Below are positions 17,097 to 25,337 of a stretch of DNA of 64,000 nucleotides, one piece after another (the first letter of the stretch is position 1; the number at the start of each line of letters is the position of its first letter). Source of the stretch: Spirochaetota bacterium (GTDB lineage Bacteria; Spirochaetota; Spirochaetia; Treponematales; UBA12059). The translations under genes and the position numbers were made by a program. The notes under the pieces were generated by a model. It was not told where the DNA came from. It did no database searches and saw only the letters and a program-made list of their open reading frames with translations. The stretch is taken from positions 1-64,000 of the forward strand of contig JAHIWG010000110.1 in the NCBI GenBank assembly GCA_018816345.1. Reading direction: 5' to 3'.

Positions 17097-19061
17097 TCAC
17101 GGCACCAGTATCTCCCAGGTATCGAACTCCCCGGGGATGCCCTTGGCCGTCGTCCTCCCCGCGTACCGAGCCTCGAACGAGTCCTTGACCGCGTTGAATA
17201 CCGGCTCGCTGACGAGGATGCCGTCCACGGGCGCCTTGCCCTCGAGCCTCGAGCTTAGGTTCACGTGCGCGCCTATCGCGGTGTAGGCCATGACGCGCCC
17301 GGAGCCCATGTCGCCTACTATCACCTCGCCCGAGTTGATGCCGATCCGAGCGCGGAGCCGCAGCCCGCCCGCGGCCTCGGGCGTCGCGCGGCTGTCGCGG
17401 AGGGCGCGCTGCATCTCTACAGCGGTCCTGACGGCCCGGATCTCCTGGTCCGGCTGGTCTACGGGATCCCCGAAGAACGCCATGAGGCCGTCGCCTATGA
17501 ACTTGTCGACCGTGCCCCCGTTACGGAAGACTATGTCGGTCATCATCTCGAAATAGCGGTTGAGCGTCGCGTGGATCTCGTCGGGCTGCCGCTCGGAGCA
17601 CCAGCAGGTGAAGCCGGCCACGTCGCTGAACAGTATGGTCACGACCTTCCGCTCCGCCGACATGAGCCTGTCGGGCGACCGGAGTATCTTCTCTATGACC
17701 GCCGGGGCGAAGTACCTCTCCATCCTGGCCCTCGTGCGGGAGCGTTCGCGCTCGGAGCGCAGGTACCGGTAGGCTCCCGCTACGACGACGCTGAGGCCCG
17801 TCCCTATCAGCGGCGCCGCCAGGGCCGGCATGACGCCGAGCGCGGCGAAGGCGGCGAACTGGCCGAGCGCGACGAGGGCCAGGCAAGCGGCGGCCGCCGC
17901 GCTGAAGGACGCCGGTCCCAGGGCCCGCGCGAGCGCCCACAGGCCGAGCGCGAGAGCGACTAGCCATCCGCCGGCCTCGTACCACCGGGGAGCGCGGACG
18001 AAGCGCGCCGACAGGAGGCTATCGAGCATCGCGGCGTGCATGCCCGACAGGGGGTAGACGCCTTCTATCGGGGACGGTCCGTAATCGCTGGCGCTCGTAG
18101 TCAGGTCGGCCACCACGAGGCGGGCCCCGTACAGCTCGGAACGCGCCTCCTCGGCGAGCGTCGGATCGTCCAGCGTCGCGACTATCGCGGAGAAGGGGTA
18201 ATAGGTGAACGAGCGCTCCCACGGGCCCGGGAAATCCACGACGGCCATGCCGCGGCGGTCGATAGGCACGTCGATGTCGCGGACCGTCCCGTCTGCCATG
18301 GTCGCTCCCGGCAGGCGGATCCTGTCGCCGAAGGCGACGTCGATCCTCCCCGGGTCCACCCCGAGCGCGTCGCAGGCCGCGCGGAGCGCCAGGCACGGCA
18401 CGAAGCCGTCTCCGTAACGGATCAGCATGGGCATGCGGCGGAAGGTGCCGTCGCGGTCGGGCTCGCTGTTGAAATGGCCGAGGCCGGCGGCGGCGGCCTC
18501 TAGCGCGGGGAAGTTGCCCGCGGAGAGCGACGCGGAGAGCGGTTCGCCTCCCCTCGATACCGTCGGCCGCCAGACGGTCCCGGGCGGCAGCGGCGAGACC
18601 GCCCGGGGCTGGCCGCCCGCGGGGAGAGGCCCGCCCCCGGCGATAGGGCCTCGGTCGGGCCTTAAGAGTATCGGAAGGTACACGTTCCCGGCGTCGGCGG
18701 CCGCGGCGACGAGAGCCCCGTCTCCCGGGCTTCCCCCTCGGTCCGGGAACGAGACGTCCATGATGACGGCCTCGGCGCCGGCTCCGGAGAGCGCCCTGGC
18801 CAGGCGGGCGAACGGCTCCCGGTCCATGCCGGCCAAGCCGAGGGACTCGGCGTCACGGTCGCTCAGCCCGACCACCGAGACTGACGGGACCCTCGTTCCC
18901 GTCCCCCTCGCGGCGGACCTCATCCTGAAGAAGGAGTCGCCTACCCTATCGTCCAAGGACGCGCCTAGCCCGGCGGACCAGGCGGCGATAGCGGCCCCGA
19001 TCGCGAAGCAGGAGGCCACGACGGCCGCGAGGCCCCTGGAGAGCCCGCGCTCAGTGCTCAA
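17097..19061 (-). CDS. CHASE2-domain membrane adenylate/guanylate cyclase
   Basis: A 654-residue protein. One N-terminal membrane helix (about 10-30) leads to an extracytoplasmic CHASE2 sensor domain (about 35-345; VIMDVSFPDRG, DRDGTFRRMP). Three membrane helices (about 365-440) and a class III cyclase domain (about 465-640) follow. Catalytic features include TILFSDVAGF (metal Asp), KFIGDGLMAFFG (second metal Asp) and INSGEVIVGDMG. It should make cAMP or cGMP in response to an external signal. The start is TTG, overlapping the end of the upstream DUF4384 gene by 11 bases; the ribosome site is poor, which suggests coupling. Confidence 0.9.
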   Translation of the reverse strand: MSTERGLSRGLAAVVASCFAIGAAIAAWSAGLGASLDDRVGDSFFRMRSAARGTGTRVPSVSVVGLSDRDAESLGLAGMDREPFARLARALSGAGAEAVIMDVSFPDRGGSPGDGALVAAAADAGNVYLPILLRPDRGPIAGGGPLPAGGQPRAVSPLPPGTVWRPTVSRGGEPLSASLSAGNFPALEAAAAGLGHFNSEPDRDGTFRRMPMLIRYGDGFVPCLALRAACDALGVDPGRIDVAFGDRIRLPGATMADGTVRDIDVPIDRRGMAVVDFPGPWERSFTYYPFSAIVATLDDPTLAEEARSELYGARLVVADLTTSASDYGPSPIEGVYPLSGMHAAMLDSLLSARFVRAPRWYEAGGWLVALALGLWALARALGPASFSAAAAACLALVALGQFAAFAALGVMPALAAPLIGTGLSVVVAGAYRYLRSERERSRTRARMERYFAPAVIEKILRSPDRLMSAERKVVTILFSDVAGFTCWCSERQPDEIHATLNRYFEMMTDIVFRNGGTVDKFIGDGLMAFFGDPVDQPDQEIRAVRTAVEMQRALRDSRATPEAAGGLRLRARIGINSGEVIVGDMGSGRVMAYTAIGAHVNLSSRLEGKAPVDGILVSEPVFNAVKDSFEARYAGRTTAKGIPGEFDTWEILVP

Positions 19062-19701
19062 GCCTGAAGGTCCTCGAATAGAAGCCGGGCGCCGTGATCC
19101 TCGTGGCGCGGCGCTGTATCTCCGCTTCGACGGATCGGCTGCCGCCCGCGATGGTGACCGGCTTCTCGGCGGCGGACGCCAGGGAGCTATGGGCCTTACG
19201 CAGGCGCGCCAGCTCGTCGAGCACCGCCTGCCTGGCCCGAGGCGCCTGGGTCGACCTCGGGTTATCGGCTTGCGCGCGGTACGCCAGGTATAGCCTCTCG
19301 AGGTCGTCGAGCCGGGACGCGGAGGCGACGAGGTAGAAGGTCTCCACTCCCCTGGTCCCGTCGAGGGCGAACCAGTCGTCCCCCGGAGGCACGAAATGCC
19401 CGCCGGCGTACGCCGCCGCGGCGAAGTCGCCGAACGACGCGGGGAATAGGAGGTCGAGCGCCCCCGACGAGTCCAGGAGGAGCACGTAGACGAAGGCCCC
19501 GCCTACGGGGCGAACGAATATCTTGAAGAGATCCTCGCCCGCGACGCCGACGCGCTCCGAGAAATCGAGGGGGACGATCTCGCCCTCCGGGCCCCGCCTC
19601 GCGAAGGCCCAATCGAATTCCGCCTTGAGGTCCTCGGCCCCGAGGGCGACGCCCGCCGCCAGGGCGAGGGCCGCGATTACGGCTATGCGTTTCATACGCA
19701 T
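19051..19701 (-). CDS. Exported DUF4384 domain protein
   Basis: A 216-residue protein with a signal peptide (MRMKRIAVIAALALAAGVALG). The mature half contains FKIFVRPVGGAFVYVLLLDSSGALDL-type strands, the pattern of DUF4384, an Ig-like domain often paired with bacterial caspases, FGE domains and Ser/Thr kinases. The start ATG is at 19701; a second ATG two codons later is equally possible. It overlaps the cyclase gene and is about 2 kb from the caspase operon, consistent with one functional neighbourhood. An open extension to 20061 runs through the marR gene in another frame and is not coding. Confidence 0.75.
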   Translation of the reverse strand: MRMKRIAVIAALALAAGVALGAEDLKAEFDWAFARRGPEGEIVPLDFSERVGVAGEDLFKIFVRPVGGAFVYVLLLDSSGALDLLFPASFGDFAAAAYAGGHFVPPGDDWFALDGTRGVETFYLVASASRLDDLERLYLAYRAQADNPRSTQAPRARQAVLDELARLRKAHSSLASAAEKPVTIAGGSRSVEAEIQRRATRITAPGFYSRTFRLEH

Positions 19702-19766
19702 AACAATAGACCCGCCAGCGCCCGCGCGCAAGCCGACCGATACCGGCTCGGTCCCCGGCGCGCCGG

Positions 19767-20192
19767 CTAAAAATTCCCGCGCATTCGCTCGAGCAGCGAG
19801 ATCAGCGTCTCCTTCTCGTCCTGGGTGAAGGAATGCCAGGCCCTCTCCAGGAGGAGCCCGGAGATGGCGTCGAACGATTCCTCGATGCCCGCGGCCTTCT
19901 CCGTCAGCTCGAGCGTCACGCCGCGGGCGTCGTCCGGGTCGGGTCGCCTGCGGAGATAGCCGCTCCGCTCGAGCTTGTTCGCCATCTCGGTGAGCGTCGA
20001 CTTCTTCCGGCTGCTCGACTCGAGCAGCTCCCTCATCGTCGCCTTGCCTCCCCTCCCCCACAGCGAGGACAGGAGCGCCCCCTGCGACGGCCTCAGGTCC
20101 GCTACGCCGCGGGCCTTGAGCTCCCGCTCGAGGAACTGGACGCTACGGTATCGGACGGCGCTTATAAGCGCTATTACGTGGTCGGTCTGCAT
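19767..20192 (-). CDS. MarR family transcriptional regulator
   Basis: A 141-residue winged-helix protein. The helix-turn-helix (about 48-72: ATMRELLESSSRKKSTLTEM) and wing (YLRRRPDPDDARGVTLELT) are plain, and the C-terminal dimerisation helices are present. MarR proteins bind palindromes and are released by small ligands. A near-perfect palindrome lies between the -35 and -10 boxes of its own promoter, and the same element is in the promoter of the metallo-hydrolase gene upstream, so it probably represses both. No Shine-Dalgarno precedes the ATG. Confidence 0.92.
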   Translation of the reverse strand: MQTDHVIALISAVRYRSVQFLERELKARGVADLRPSQGALLSSLWGRGGKATMRELLESSSRKKSTLTEMANKLERSGYLRRRPDPDDARGVTLELTEKAAGIEESFDAISGLLLERAWHSFTQDEKETLISLLERMRGNF

Positions 20193-20199
20193 TGACCAT

Positions 20200-20228
20200 G
20201 CTGTAGTTCAACATTGAACTATTGTCAA
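20200..20228 (-). promoter_or_regulatory. marR promoter with palindromic operator
   Basis: Minus strand TTGACA (20228-20223) with 17 bases to a weak -10 (TACAGC, 20205-20200). Within it is the perfect palindrome TAGTTCAA-CA-TTGAACTA (20204-20221), filling the spacer. The ATG at 20192 lies 7 bases past the -10, with no ribosome site. Confidence 0.75.
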
Positions 20229-20232
20229 GCGC

Positions 20233-20979
20233 CTATTCTCCCGCCATGAGGGGCGTCATCACGAGTATACGCCGGGGCATGCCCGCGGCGAGGACGACCT
20301 CGCTCCCCGTCCTCTCGACCGGCGCGCCGGCGGTATACTCGTCCCCGAGGAAGCGCGCGAGCTGGTCCGCGCCTTCCCAGTGCGCCGGCACGACCGTGCG
20401 CGCCCGGATGCGCCCCATGAACTCCATGATGCGCTCCATGGATATCACGTAATCATCGATGCTGACGATGACCGCGTCGGCATCGGAGATCGCCTCCAGC
20501 GTCGCGGAGTCGACGACGATGCCGGAGTCGCCCAGGTGGACGACCTTGGCGCCGTCCCTCTCGAAGACGCATATCAGGTTGGAGCTGCTGGACAGGCCGC
20601 CCGGCCGGCCCTCGCGGCCCTGCAGGACCGTCAGCTTCAGGTCGCCGAACCGCCAGGAGCCGGGAACCCTGATCACCGTAGGATCTCCCGCCGCTCCCCT
20701 GACGTAGTTGTGATCCGGGTGCGAGTGGCTCACCGTGACCGCGTCCGCCTCGAACCCGACGGGGAAGGGGCGTAACTCCGACATCACCGAACCGGGGCCG
20801 TAGGGGTCGACGAGGACGACCTTGCCGCCGCCCGAGTTAATCGCGAACGAGTCGTGCCCGATGAAACGGAGGACGAATGGGGCCTCCTCCGCCCTGGAGC
20901 AGGCCGCGAAGGCCGTGACGGCCGCGACGGCGCAGGCCAATGAAAGCGGACCGATCATCCTAGCTATGCCTCTTGCCAT
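20233..20979 (-). CDS. Metallo-beta-lactamase-fold lipoprotein (UlaG-like hydrolase)
   Basis: A 248-residue protein. Signal peptide and a relaxed lipobox (AFAAC, Cys near residue 23) suggest a lipoprotein. The MBL fold has FIGHDSFAI, then the metal site SHSHPDHNY, LGDSGIV and VPAHWEGAD, the pattern of the UlaG-like L-ascorbate-6-phosphate lactonase group. The true substrate is unknown. The ATG at 20979 is preferred over 20988 because AAAGGATG lies at a better distance. Its promoter carries the same operator as marR, so it is the likely regulated target of that repressor. Confidence 0.82.
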   Translation of the reverse strand: MARGIARMIGPLSLACAVAAVTAFAACSRAEEAPFVLRFIGHDSFAINSGGGKVVLVDPYGPGSVMSELRPFPVGFEADAVTVSHSHPDHNYVRGAAGDPTVIRVPGSWRFGDLKLTVLQGREGRPGGLSSSSNLICVFERDGAKVVHLGDSGIVVDSATLEAISDADAVIVSIDDYVISMERIMEFMGRIRARTVVPAHWEGADQLARFLGDEYTAGAPVERTGSEVVLAAGMPRRILVMTPLMAGE

Positions 20980-21003
20980 CGATTCCATCCTTTCGGCGGC
21001 CTC

Positions 21004-21023
21004 GCGTCGCGTCGCGTCGCGTC
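21004..21023. repeat. Four tandem copies of a 5-bp unit
   Basis: GCGTC repeated four times in the leader between the promoter and the start of the metallo-hydrolase gene. A 5-bp period in a leader can vary by slippage; whether it does here is unknown. Confidence 0.7.
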
Positions 21024-21026
21024 AAT

Positions 21027-21056
21027 ATTATTTGTTCAATATTGAACTATAGTCAA
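21027..21056 (-). promoter_or_regulatory. Promoter of the metallo-hydrolase gene with MarR-type operator
   Basis: Minus strand TTGACT (21056-21051), 18 bases, AATAAT (21032-21027). The spacer contains GTTCAA-TA-TTGAAC (21034-21047). The flanks (GCGCTTGACnATAGTTCAAT) are nearly identical to those of the marR promoter, so both sites should be read by the same regulator. Confidence 0.75.
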
Positions 21057-21066
21057 GCGCTTTTAC

Positions 21067-21092
21067 CGCGGCTTCCTCAGCCGCGCCTTTTT
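21067..21092 (+). terminator. Terminator-like hairpin in front of rlmB
   Basis: CGCGGCT-TCCTC-AGCCGCG forms a 7-bp stem, followed two bases later by TTTTT. It reads on the plus strand, but no plus-strand gene ends here. It may insulate rlmB from antisense transcription or act as an attenuator if rlmB is transcribed from further upstream. Confidence 0.55.
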
Positions 21093-21107
21093 AGGTACAA
21101 TGCGGCC

Positions 21108-21842
21108 ATGACCTACATCACCGGCTTCCACGCCATGGAAGAGCTCGTCCGTTCCGGCAAGGCGAAGGGAGCTACGCTGCTCGTCGCCGCCGCGGGGCCG
21201 CGCATCAAGAAGATAATTGAGCTGGCCGAGAGATCGGGGCTGCGGCCCAAGGCCGTAAGCGCGCGCGAGCTCGACGCCGCCGCCCCGGACAACCGGGGAG
21301 CTGCCATCGCCCTGGCCGAGGCTCCGCGCGCCGCGGAGCTCGACCTGGACTCGTGGCTGGAGCGCGGCGTGCCCGAGACGGCCCTCGTCGTCGTCCTCGA
21401 CCATATCGAGGATCCGCACAACCTTGGCGCGATCCTGCGCTCCTCCGACGTCTTCGCCGCGGACCTCGTCGTCGTGCCGGAGCGAAGGGCCGCCAAGGAA
21501 ACGGACACGGTAGCCCGGTCCTCGGCGGGCGCGGCGGCCTACGTGCCGACCGCCAGCGTGCCCAACCTCGCCCGAGCCGTCGAGCGCCTCAAGGAGGCCG
21601 GGTTCTGGACCTACGCCGCCGACATGGGCGGGCAGAGCCTGCCCGACGCCGAGCTGTCGGGCAGGGTCGCCGTCGTACTCGGCGCGGAGGGCTCGGGCGT
21701 CTCCCGCCTCCTCAAGGAGCGCTGCGACGGCTCGCTCTCCATACCCCAGTACGGCCACGTCGACTCGCTCAACGTCTCGGTAGCGGCCGGGGTTATCCTC
21801 TACGAGGTTCGTAAGAGGCTCGGCCCGCCCCGGGCTCGCTGA
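21108..21842 (+). CDS. rlmB: TrmH/SpoU-family rRNA 2'-O-methyltransferase
   Basis: A 244-residue SpoU methyltransferase. The N-terminal substrate-binding domain (1-80; YITGFHAMEELV) is followed by the knotted SPOUT domain with its three motifs: DHIEDPHNLGAILRS (motif 1), LGAEGSGVSRL (motif 2), and SLNVSVAAGVILYEV (motif 3). This matches RlmB, which methylates G2251 of 23S rRNA, although the TrmH subfamilies are hard to separate. The ATG at 21108 is chosen by homology of the N-terminus; a longer frame from 20973 crosses the divergent promoter. There is no ribosome site; TACAAT ends 6 bases before the ATG. Confidence 0.88.
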   Translation: MTYITGFHAMEELVRSGKAKGATLLVAAAGPRIKKIIELAERSGLRPKAVSARELDAAAPDNRGAAIALAEAPRAAELDLDSWLERGVPETALVVVLDHIEDPHNLGAILRSSDVFAADLVVVPERRAAKETDTVARSSAGAAAYVPTASVPNLARAVERLKEAGFWTYAADMGGQSLPDAELSGRVAVVLGAEGSGVSRLLKERCDGSLSIPQYGHVDSLNVSVAAGVILYEVRKRLGPPRAR

Positions 21843-21851
21843 GTCCCGCCG

Positions 21852-21875
21852 GGCGCGGTAGGTCCAGGCCGCGCC
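21852..21875. terminator. Hairpin between convergent genes
   Basis: GGCGCGG and CCGCGCC form a 7-bp stem with a 10-base loop between the stops of rlmB and the M28 peptidase. There is no T tract on either side, so termination is only suspected. Confidence 0.3.
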
Positions 21876-21905
21876 GGGCCCTCGCCGAGAGGACGGGGGC
21901 CCCGG

Positions 21906-23264
21906 CTACAGGCCCAGCGCGAAAGCGTATAGCGCCGTCTCCAGCCTATCGAGCTCGCCCTCGGATACCGAGTCCGGGCCGTCGCGCTTCGTGTGGTAGA
22001 CGGACTGGTCGAATTCGCAGAGCGTCACGGCCCTGGCCCCGGCGCGGCCGAGCGGGCCCGAGTCGACGTTAGGGACAGGGTACTCGCGCCTAGTCGCGAT
22101 GCCGGCATCGGAGAGCGCCCGGGCCAGGGACTGGGCGAATTCGCGGCTGGGCGGATCGCCGTTCGAATAGATAGAGAGCGTCCCGGAACCGGCCAGGCCG
22201 ACCATATCGAGGTTGACGACCTTGAGCCTCGCGATCCCGAAGGGCGCGCTCGCGGCGAAATCCTCGGCCCCCGAGAGGTTTATCTCTTCCGCGTCGGTGA
22301 AGAGGAAGGCAGCGTCGCGCCGGACGCGGTCCCTCGCGTAGTTCTCGGCTAGGCTCATGGCCAGGCCGACGCCCGACGCGTTGTCGCTCGCGCCGGGGAA
22401 GGCCGCGCCGTCCCGATCGACGCCGACGTGGTCGTAATGCGCGACGAACGCCACGTCGGGCTCGAAGGCGCCGCCGTCGCCGTTCCACGTCGCCAGGACG
22501 TTCCTGCACGCCCTCCGCTCGAAGCCAAGCGGATTGACCAGGGTCGCGGTAGCGCCGGAGGCGGCCGCCGAGGCGAGGAACGCCGCGACGCCCTCCGAGA
22601 CGGCCATCTTGACGAGGGAGCCCTTAGGCTCGGCCATGAGCCGAGGACCCTGCCCCGGATACGTCGATCGCCGCTCGACGCTCGCGGCCTCGACGACGAC
22701 GAGCAGCCCTACGGCGCCCCGCCCGACGAGAGCCTCGTCGTCGCCCTCGTCGTAGGCGTAGCCGGGAACGACCACGACGGCGCCCTCGGGGAAGTCGTCG
22801 TCGGCCGAGGAAAGGTACGCCAGGGGGCCTACGGCCCGCTCCTCGACCCGGGCGCCCCTCGGAGACTCGCGGAACTCCTCGCGGAACCGAAGCTCCCGCT
22901 CCGGGCCGCCGGGGACGGCGATCGCGCAGCGCGGCTCGCGCACGAGCTCGGGGACCATCTCCTCGAAGCCGCGGAAGGCCACCGAGAGCCCGACGCCCTC
23001 CAGGGTCGCCGCGATATACTCGGCGGCCGCGCGGCCTCCGTCCGAGCCCGCCTGCCGTCCCCCATAGGCCTCGCCCGACAATTCCCGGACGACGGCGATC
23101 GCGGAGACGGAGTCGCCGCTCCTGTCCCCGGGAACGGCGCGCGCGGAGCAGGCGACGAAGGCGAGCGCGTAGGCGACGACCGCGCCGCCGGCTACGGCCG
23201 CTACGGCCGCGGCCGCGAGCGGCCCTACGGCGGAGCGTCGTAGGGAACTTTCGTTACTATGCAT
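21906..23264 (-). CDS. M28 family zinc aminopeptidase, membrane-anchored
   Basis: A 452-residue protein. An N-terminal hydrophobic segment (about 15-40, ending near FVACS) acts as an anchor or lipoprotein signal. A PA-type insert domain (about 120-245) precedes the M28 peptidase domain. All five di-zinc ligands and the catalytic residue can be read in order: HYDHVG (His), SDNASGVG (Asp), TDAEEINL (Glu pair), VVNLDMVG (Asp) and YHTKRD (His). The family removes N-terminal amino acids from peptides outside the cytoplasm. The gene stands alone with a short AGGGA ribosome site. Confidence 0.92.
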   Translation of the reverse strand: MHSNESSLRRSAVGPLAAAAVAAVAGGAVVAYALAFVACSARAVPGDRSGDSVSAIAVVRELSGEAYGGRQAGSDGGRAAAEYIAATLEGVGLSVAFRGFEEMVPELVREPRCAIAVPGGPERELRFREEFRESPRGARVEERAVGPLAYLSSADDDFPEGAVVVVPGYAYDEGDDEALVGRGAVGLLVVVEAASVERRSTYPGQGPRLMAEPKGSLVKMAVSEGVAAFLASAAASGATATLVNPLGFERRACRNVLATWNGDGGAFEPDVAFVAHYDHVGVDRDGAAFPGASDNASGVGLAMSLAENYARDRVRRDAAFLFTDAEEINLSGAEDFAASAPFGIARLKVVNLDMVGLAGSGTLSIYSNGDPPSREFAQSLARALSDAGIATRREYPVPNVDSGPLGRAGARAVTLCEFDQSVYHTKRDGPDSVSEGELDRLETALYAFALGL

Positions 23265-23452
23265 AATCCCTATCGATAGAATACGCCCCTAGTCGAAGCG
23301 CGAGGCGAGGCCGGAGCGAAATATCCGGCTTCCGCGCATCCTGGTGTTCGCCGGTCCTGCCGTTCGCCGGTCTGAAGTATTGATTGGGCGGGGGAGAAAA
23401 GCAAGGCGCTCGAATCCGCGGATCGGAGTATCCTTCAGGCTGCGGCGCGATA

Positions 23453-23857
23453 CTAGGAGACCGTCCTGACTACCCGAAGCAGTACCACCGTCTTTACGAC
23501 GCCCAGGGCTATCAGGAATACCTTGAGGACCATGTAGGGCGCCAAGTACGCGCCTACAAGCAGGGCTATCCATACCCAGGCGAGCAGGGTCAGCTTGTGC
23601 CTCATCGTCAGGCCCTTGCTACGGAACAGCCGCTTGAACATGCTCCCGTTCCGCAGCCAATCGCTGATCCGCCTGGAGCTCCTCAGGAACAGGAAGCCCG
23701 CGAGCAGGATGAACGGAGCCGTCGGCAGGATCGGCACCACGACTCCTAGCATCCCGAGCAGTAGGCAGACCGCGCCGAGGCCCGTAAGCAGGGCTCTCGC
23801 GACGGGACGGGCCTTGGGATCCTTTAGCCTCTCGCTCTCTGTTCCTTCGGGGCTCAT
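23453..23857 (-). CDS. YbaN/DUF454 family inner-membrane protein
   Basis: A 134-residue protein with three or four hydrophobic helices. The GVVVPILPTAPFILLAGFLFLRSS segment is the hallmark of the YbaN (DUF454) family, small inner-membrane proteins of unknown function. The segment SRRISDWLRN following the first helix pair fits the family too. Start ATG at 23857 with GAAAGG ahead. There is no operon partner in the same direction within 80 bases. The 188 bases downstream (23265-23452) show nothing coding. Confidence 0.88.
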   Translation of the reverse strand: MSPEGTESERLKDPKARPVARALLTGLGAVCLLLGMLGVVVPILPTAPFILLAGFLFLRSSRRISDWLRNGSMFKRLFRSKGLTMRHKLTLLAWVWIALLVGAYLAPYMVLKVFLIALGVVKTVVLLRVVRTVS

Positions 23858-23943
23858 ATGCGCCTTTCCGCTCTCGATTACGCCACCGGGATAAGCCGCG
23901 TCCGCCCGCGGGGCGTCCGCGGCCTATCGGCCGCGTTCGTCTA

Positions 23944-25326
23944 CTATTTCCTTATCTCCTCTATGATCGGCTTCCTAGCCACGAAGAACCAGGCCAGGAA
24001 GGCGAGGCTCGCGCCCCCCTTGAGCAGGAAGGCGGAGCCAGGGGAAACCTTATCGAAGAGGTAGCCGCCGAGCCCGAGGAACAAGAGGACGCCTATAGGC
24101 TGCATGGTGTTCACGCCGCCGAGGACGGCCCCCATCATAGCCTTAGGCGAGGCGTCGATGGCGAGCGCGTTGGAACCGGCGAACGAGCCGGCCTGGCCGA
24201 TCCCGATGAGAGCGGCCGCCAGGAAGCAAACGGGACTGAACGGGGTCGGGGCGAAGGCCAGCAAGCACATACCGACGCCGCCGGAGAGGACGGTAGCCAA
24301 GATGGTCTGGACTCGGCCCCATCGGTCGGTAAGCATGCCGATTATAGGGAAGGCGACGAGGGCCACGCCGCCTTCTATCATCATGGGAATAGTGGCCAGC
24401 ATGGTAGCGGTACCCGCGGCCATGCCGCTGTCGGAGGCGGCCTTGACTCCCCACGCGACCAGGTAGGTGCCGAGCACGATGATGTCGGCGCGCGTTACCA
24501 TCGCGCAGATATACGACGCCCTGAGCGCCCTGCTTCCCCGTAGCAGCGGGAGGATCTCCCTGAAGCGATGCCTTTCCGCGGTCTTCTCCGGCATATGGTC
24601 CTTCTGGAAGGCGAGCGCGACGAGGCCTCCGACAGCGGCGAGCGCCACGATGCTCATGATCGCCGAGACGACGCCGCTCCGCCGCAGGATGCCGCCGAAG
24701 ACCCCGAACACGATTATAGCCGCGAGCCCCACGCCGGTGCCGTACATGGCCATGGCCTTGCCCCGGTCCTTGCCCGACGAGTAGTCGCCCCACATCGCTA
24801 TCAGCTGGGGGTACCCGAGGATAAGGGCTACGCCTATGAGGAGGCGAGCCGCGTACGATACCAGGAGCCCCGGCGCGAAAGGCGCGAATTCCGCGGCCCT
24901 GCCGGGCATGAAGCTGAGCGCGGCGCATATACGCCCGGCCGCGCCGTTAGGTATGCCGAGCCGGGCGGCGATGGCGCCGGCGTTGCCGAACATGAAGTAG
25001 CAGGCGCCCGCCATGACGAAGCCCGCGAAGACCAGCCGCTTGCGGCCGAGCCTGTCGGACAGGGCGCCCACGGCCGCTACGAGCGCGAGCGTGGCGACCT
25101 GGCTCATGTTCTGGAGGAAGCTGTTTATGGAGCCCGCGAAGCTCTGGTCTATCCCGACGACGTCGCTCATGAGGGCCGGCTGTATGACCGACGGCACGGT
25201 CATGAACATGCCCATGAGGAAGGTATTGATAAATAGGAATGTGAAATTCGCCTTCGAGATTCCCGCGGGCATCGCGATACCCGCGAATTTCATCTCTTTA
25301 GGCGCGACGCCATCGATTCCGTCCAT
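23944..25326 (-). CDS. Major facilitator superfamily transporter
   Basis: A 460-residue integral membrane protein with about twelve hydrophobic helices. The MFS signature between helices 2 and 3 reads GALSDRLGRKRLVF and a second copy-like motif is at GMLTDRWGRVQTI. The start is ATG 25326 with AAGGAG in front; a frame running further upstream overlaps the DUF35 gene and is a shadow. It is the last gene of the acyl-CoA cluster (11-base gap), so its cargo is probably the product or substrate of the pathway, for example an aromatic or fatty acid. That link is inferred. Confidence 0.88.
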   Translation of the reverse strand: MDGIDGVAPKEMKFAGIAMPAGISKANFTFLFINTFLMGMFMTVPSVIQPALMSDVVGIDQSFAGSINSFLQNMSQVATLALVAAVGALSDRLGRKRLVFAGFVMAGACYFMFGNAGAIAARLGIPNGAAGRICAALSFMPGRAAEFAPFAPGLLVSYAARLLIGVALILGYPQLIAMWGDYSSGKDRGKAMAMYGTGVGLAAIIVFGVFGGILRRSGVVSAIMSIVALAAVGGLVALAFQKDHMPEKTAERHRFREILPLLRGSRALRASYICAMVTRADIIVLGTYLVAWGVKAASDSGMAAGTATMLATIPMMIEGGVALVAFPIIGMLTDRWGRVQTILATVLSGGVGMCLLAFAPTPFSPVCFLAAALIGIGQAGSFAGSNALAIDASPKAMMGAVLGGVNTMQPIGVLLFLGLGGYLFDKVSPGSAFLLKGGASLAFLAWFFVARKPIIEEIRK

Positions 25327-25337
25327 ACCCGCTCCTT

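Noticed and set aside
19702..20061. Extension of the DUF4384 gene to 20061
   Set aside because: It runs through marR on the same strand in a different frame; the signal peptide starts at 19701.
23265..23452. Short frame between the M28 and YbaN genes
   Set aside because: No ribosome site, biased composition and no recognisable motif.
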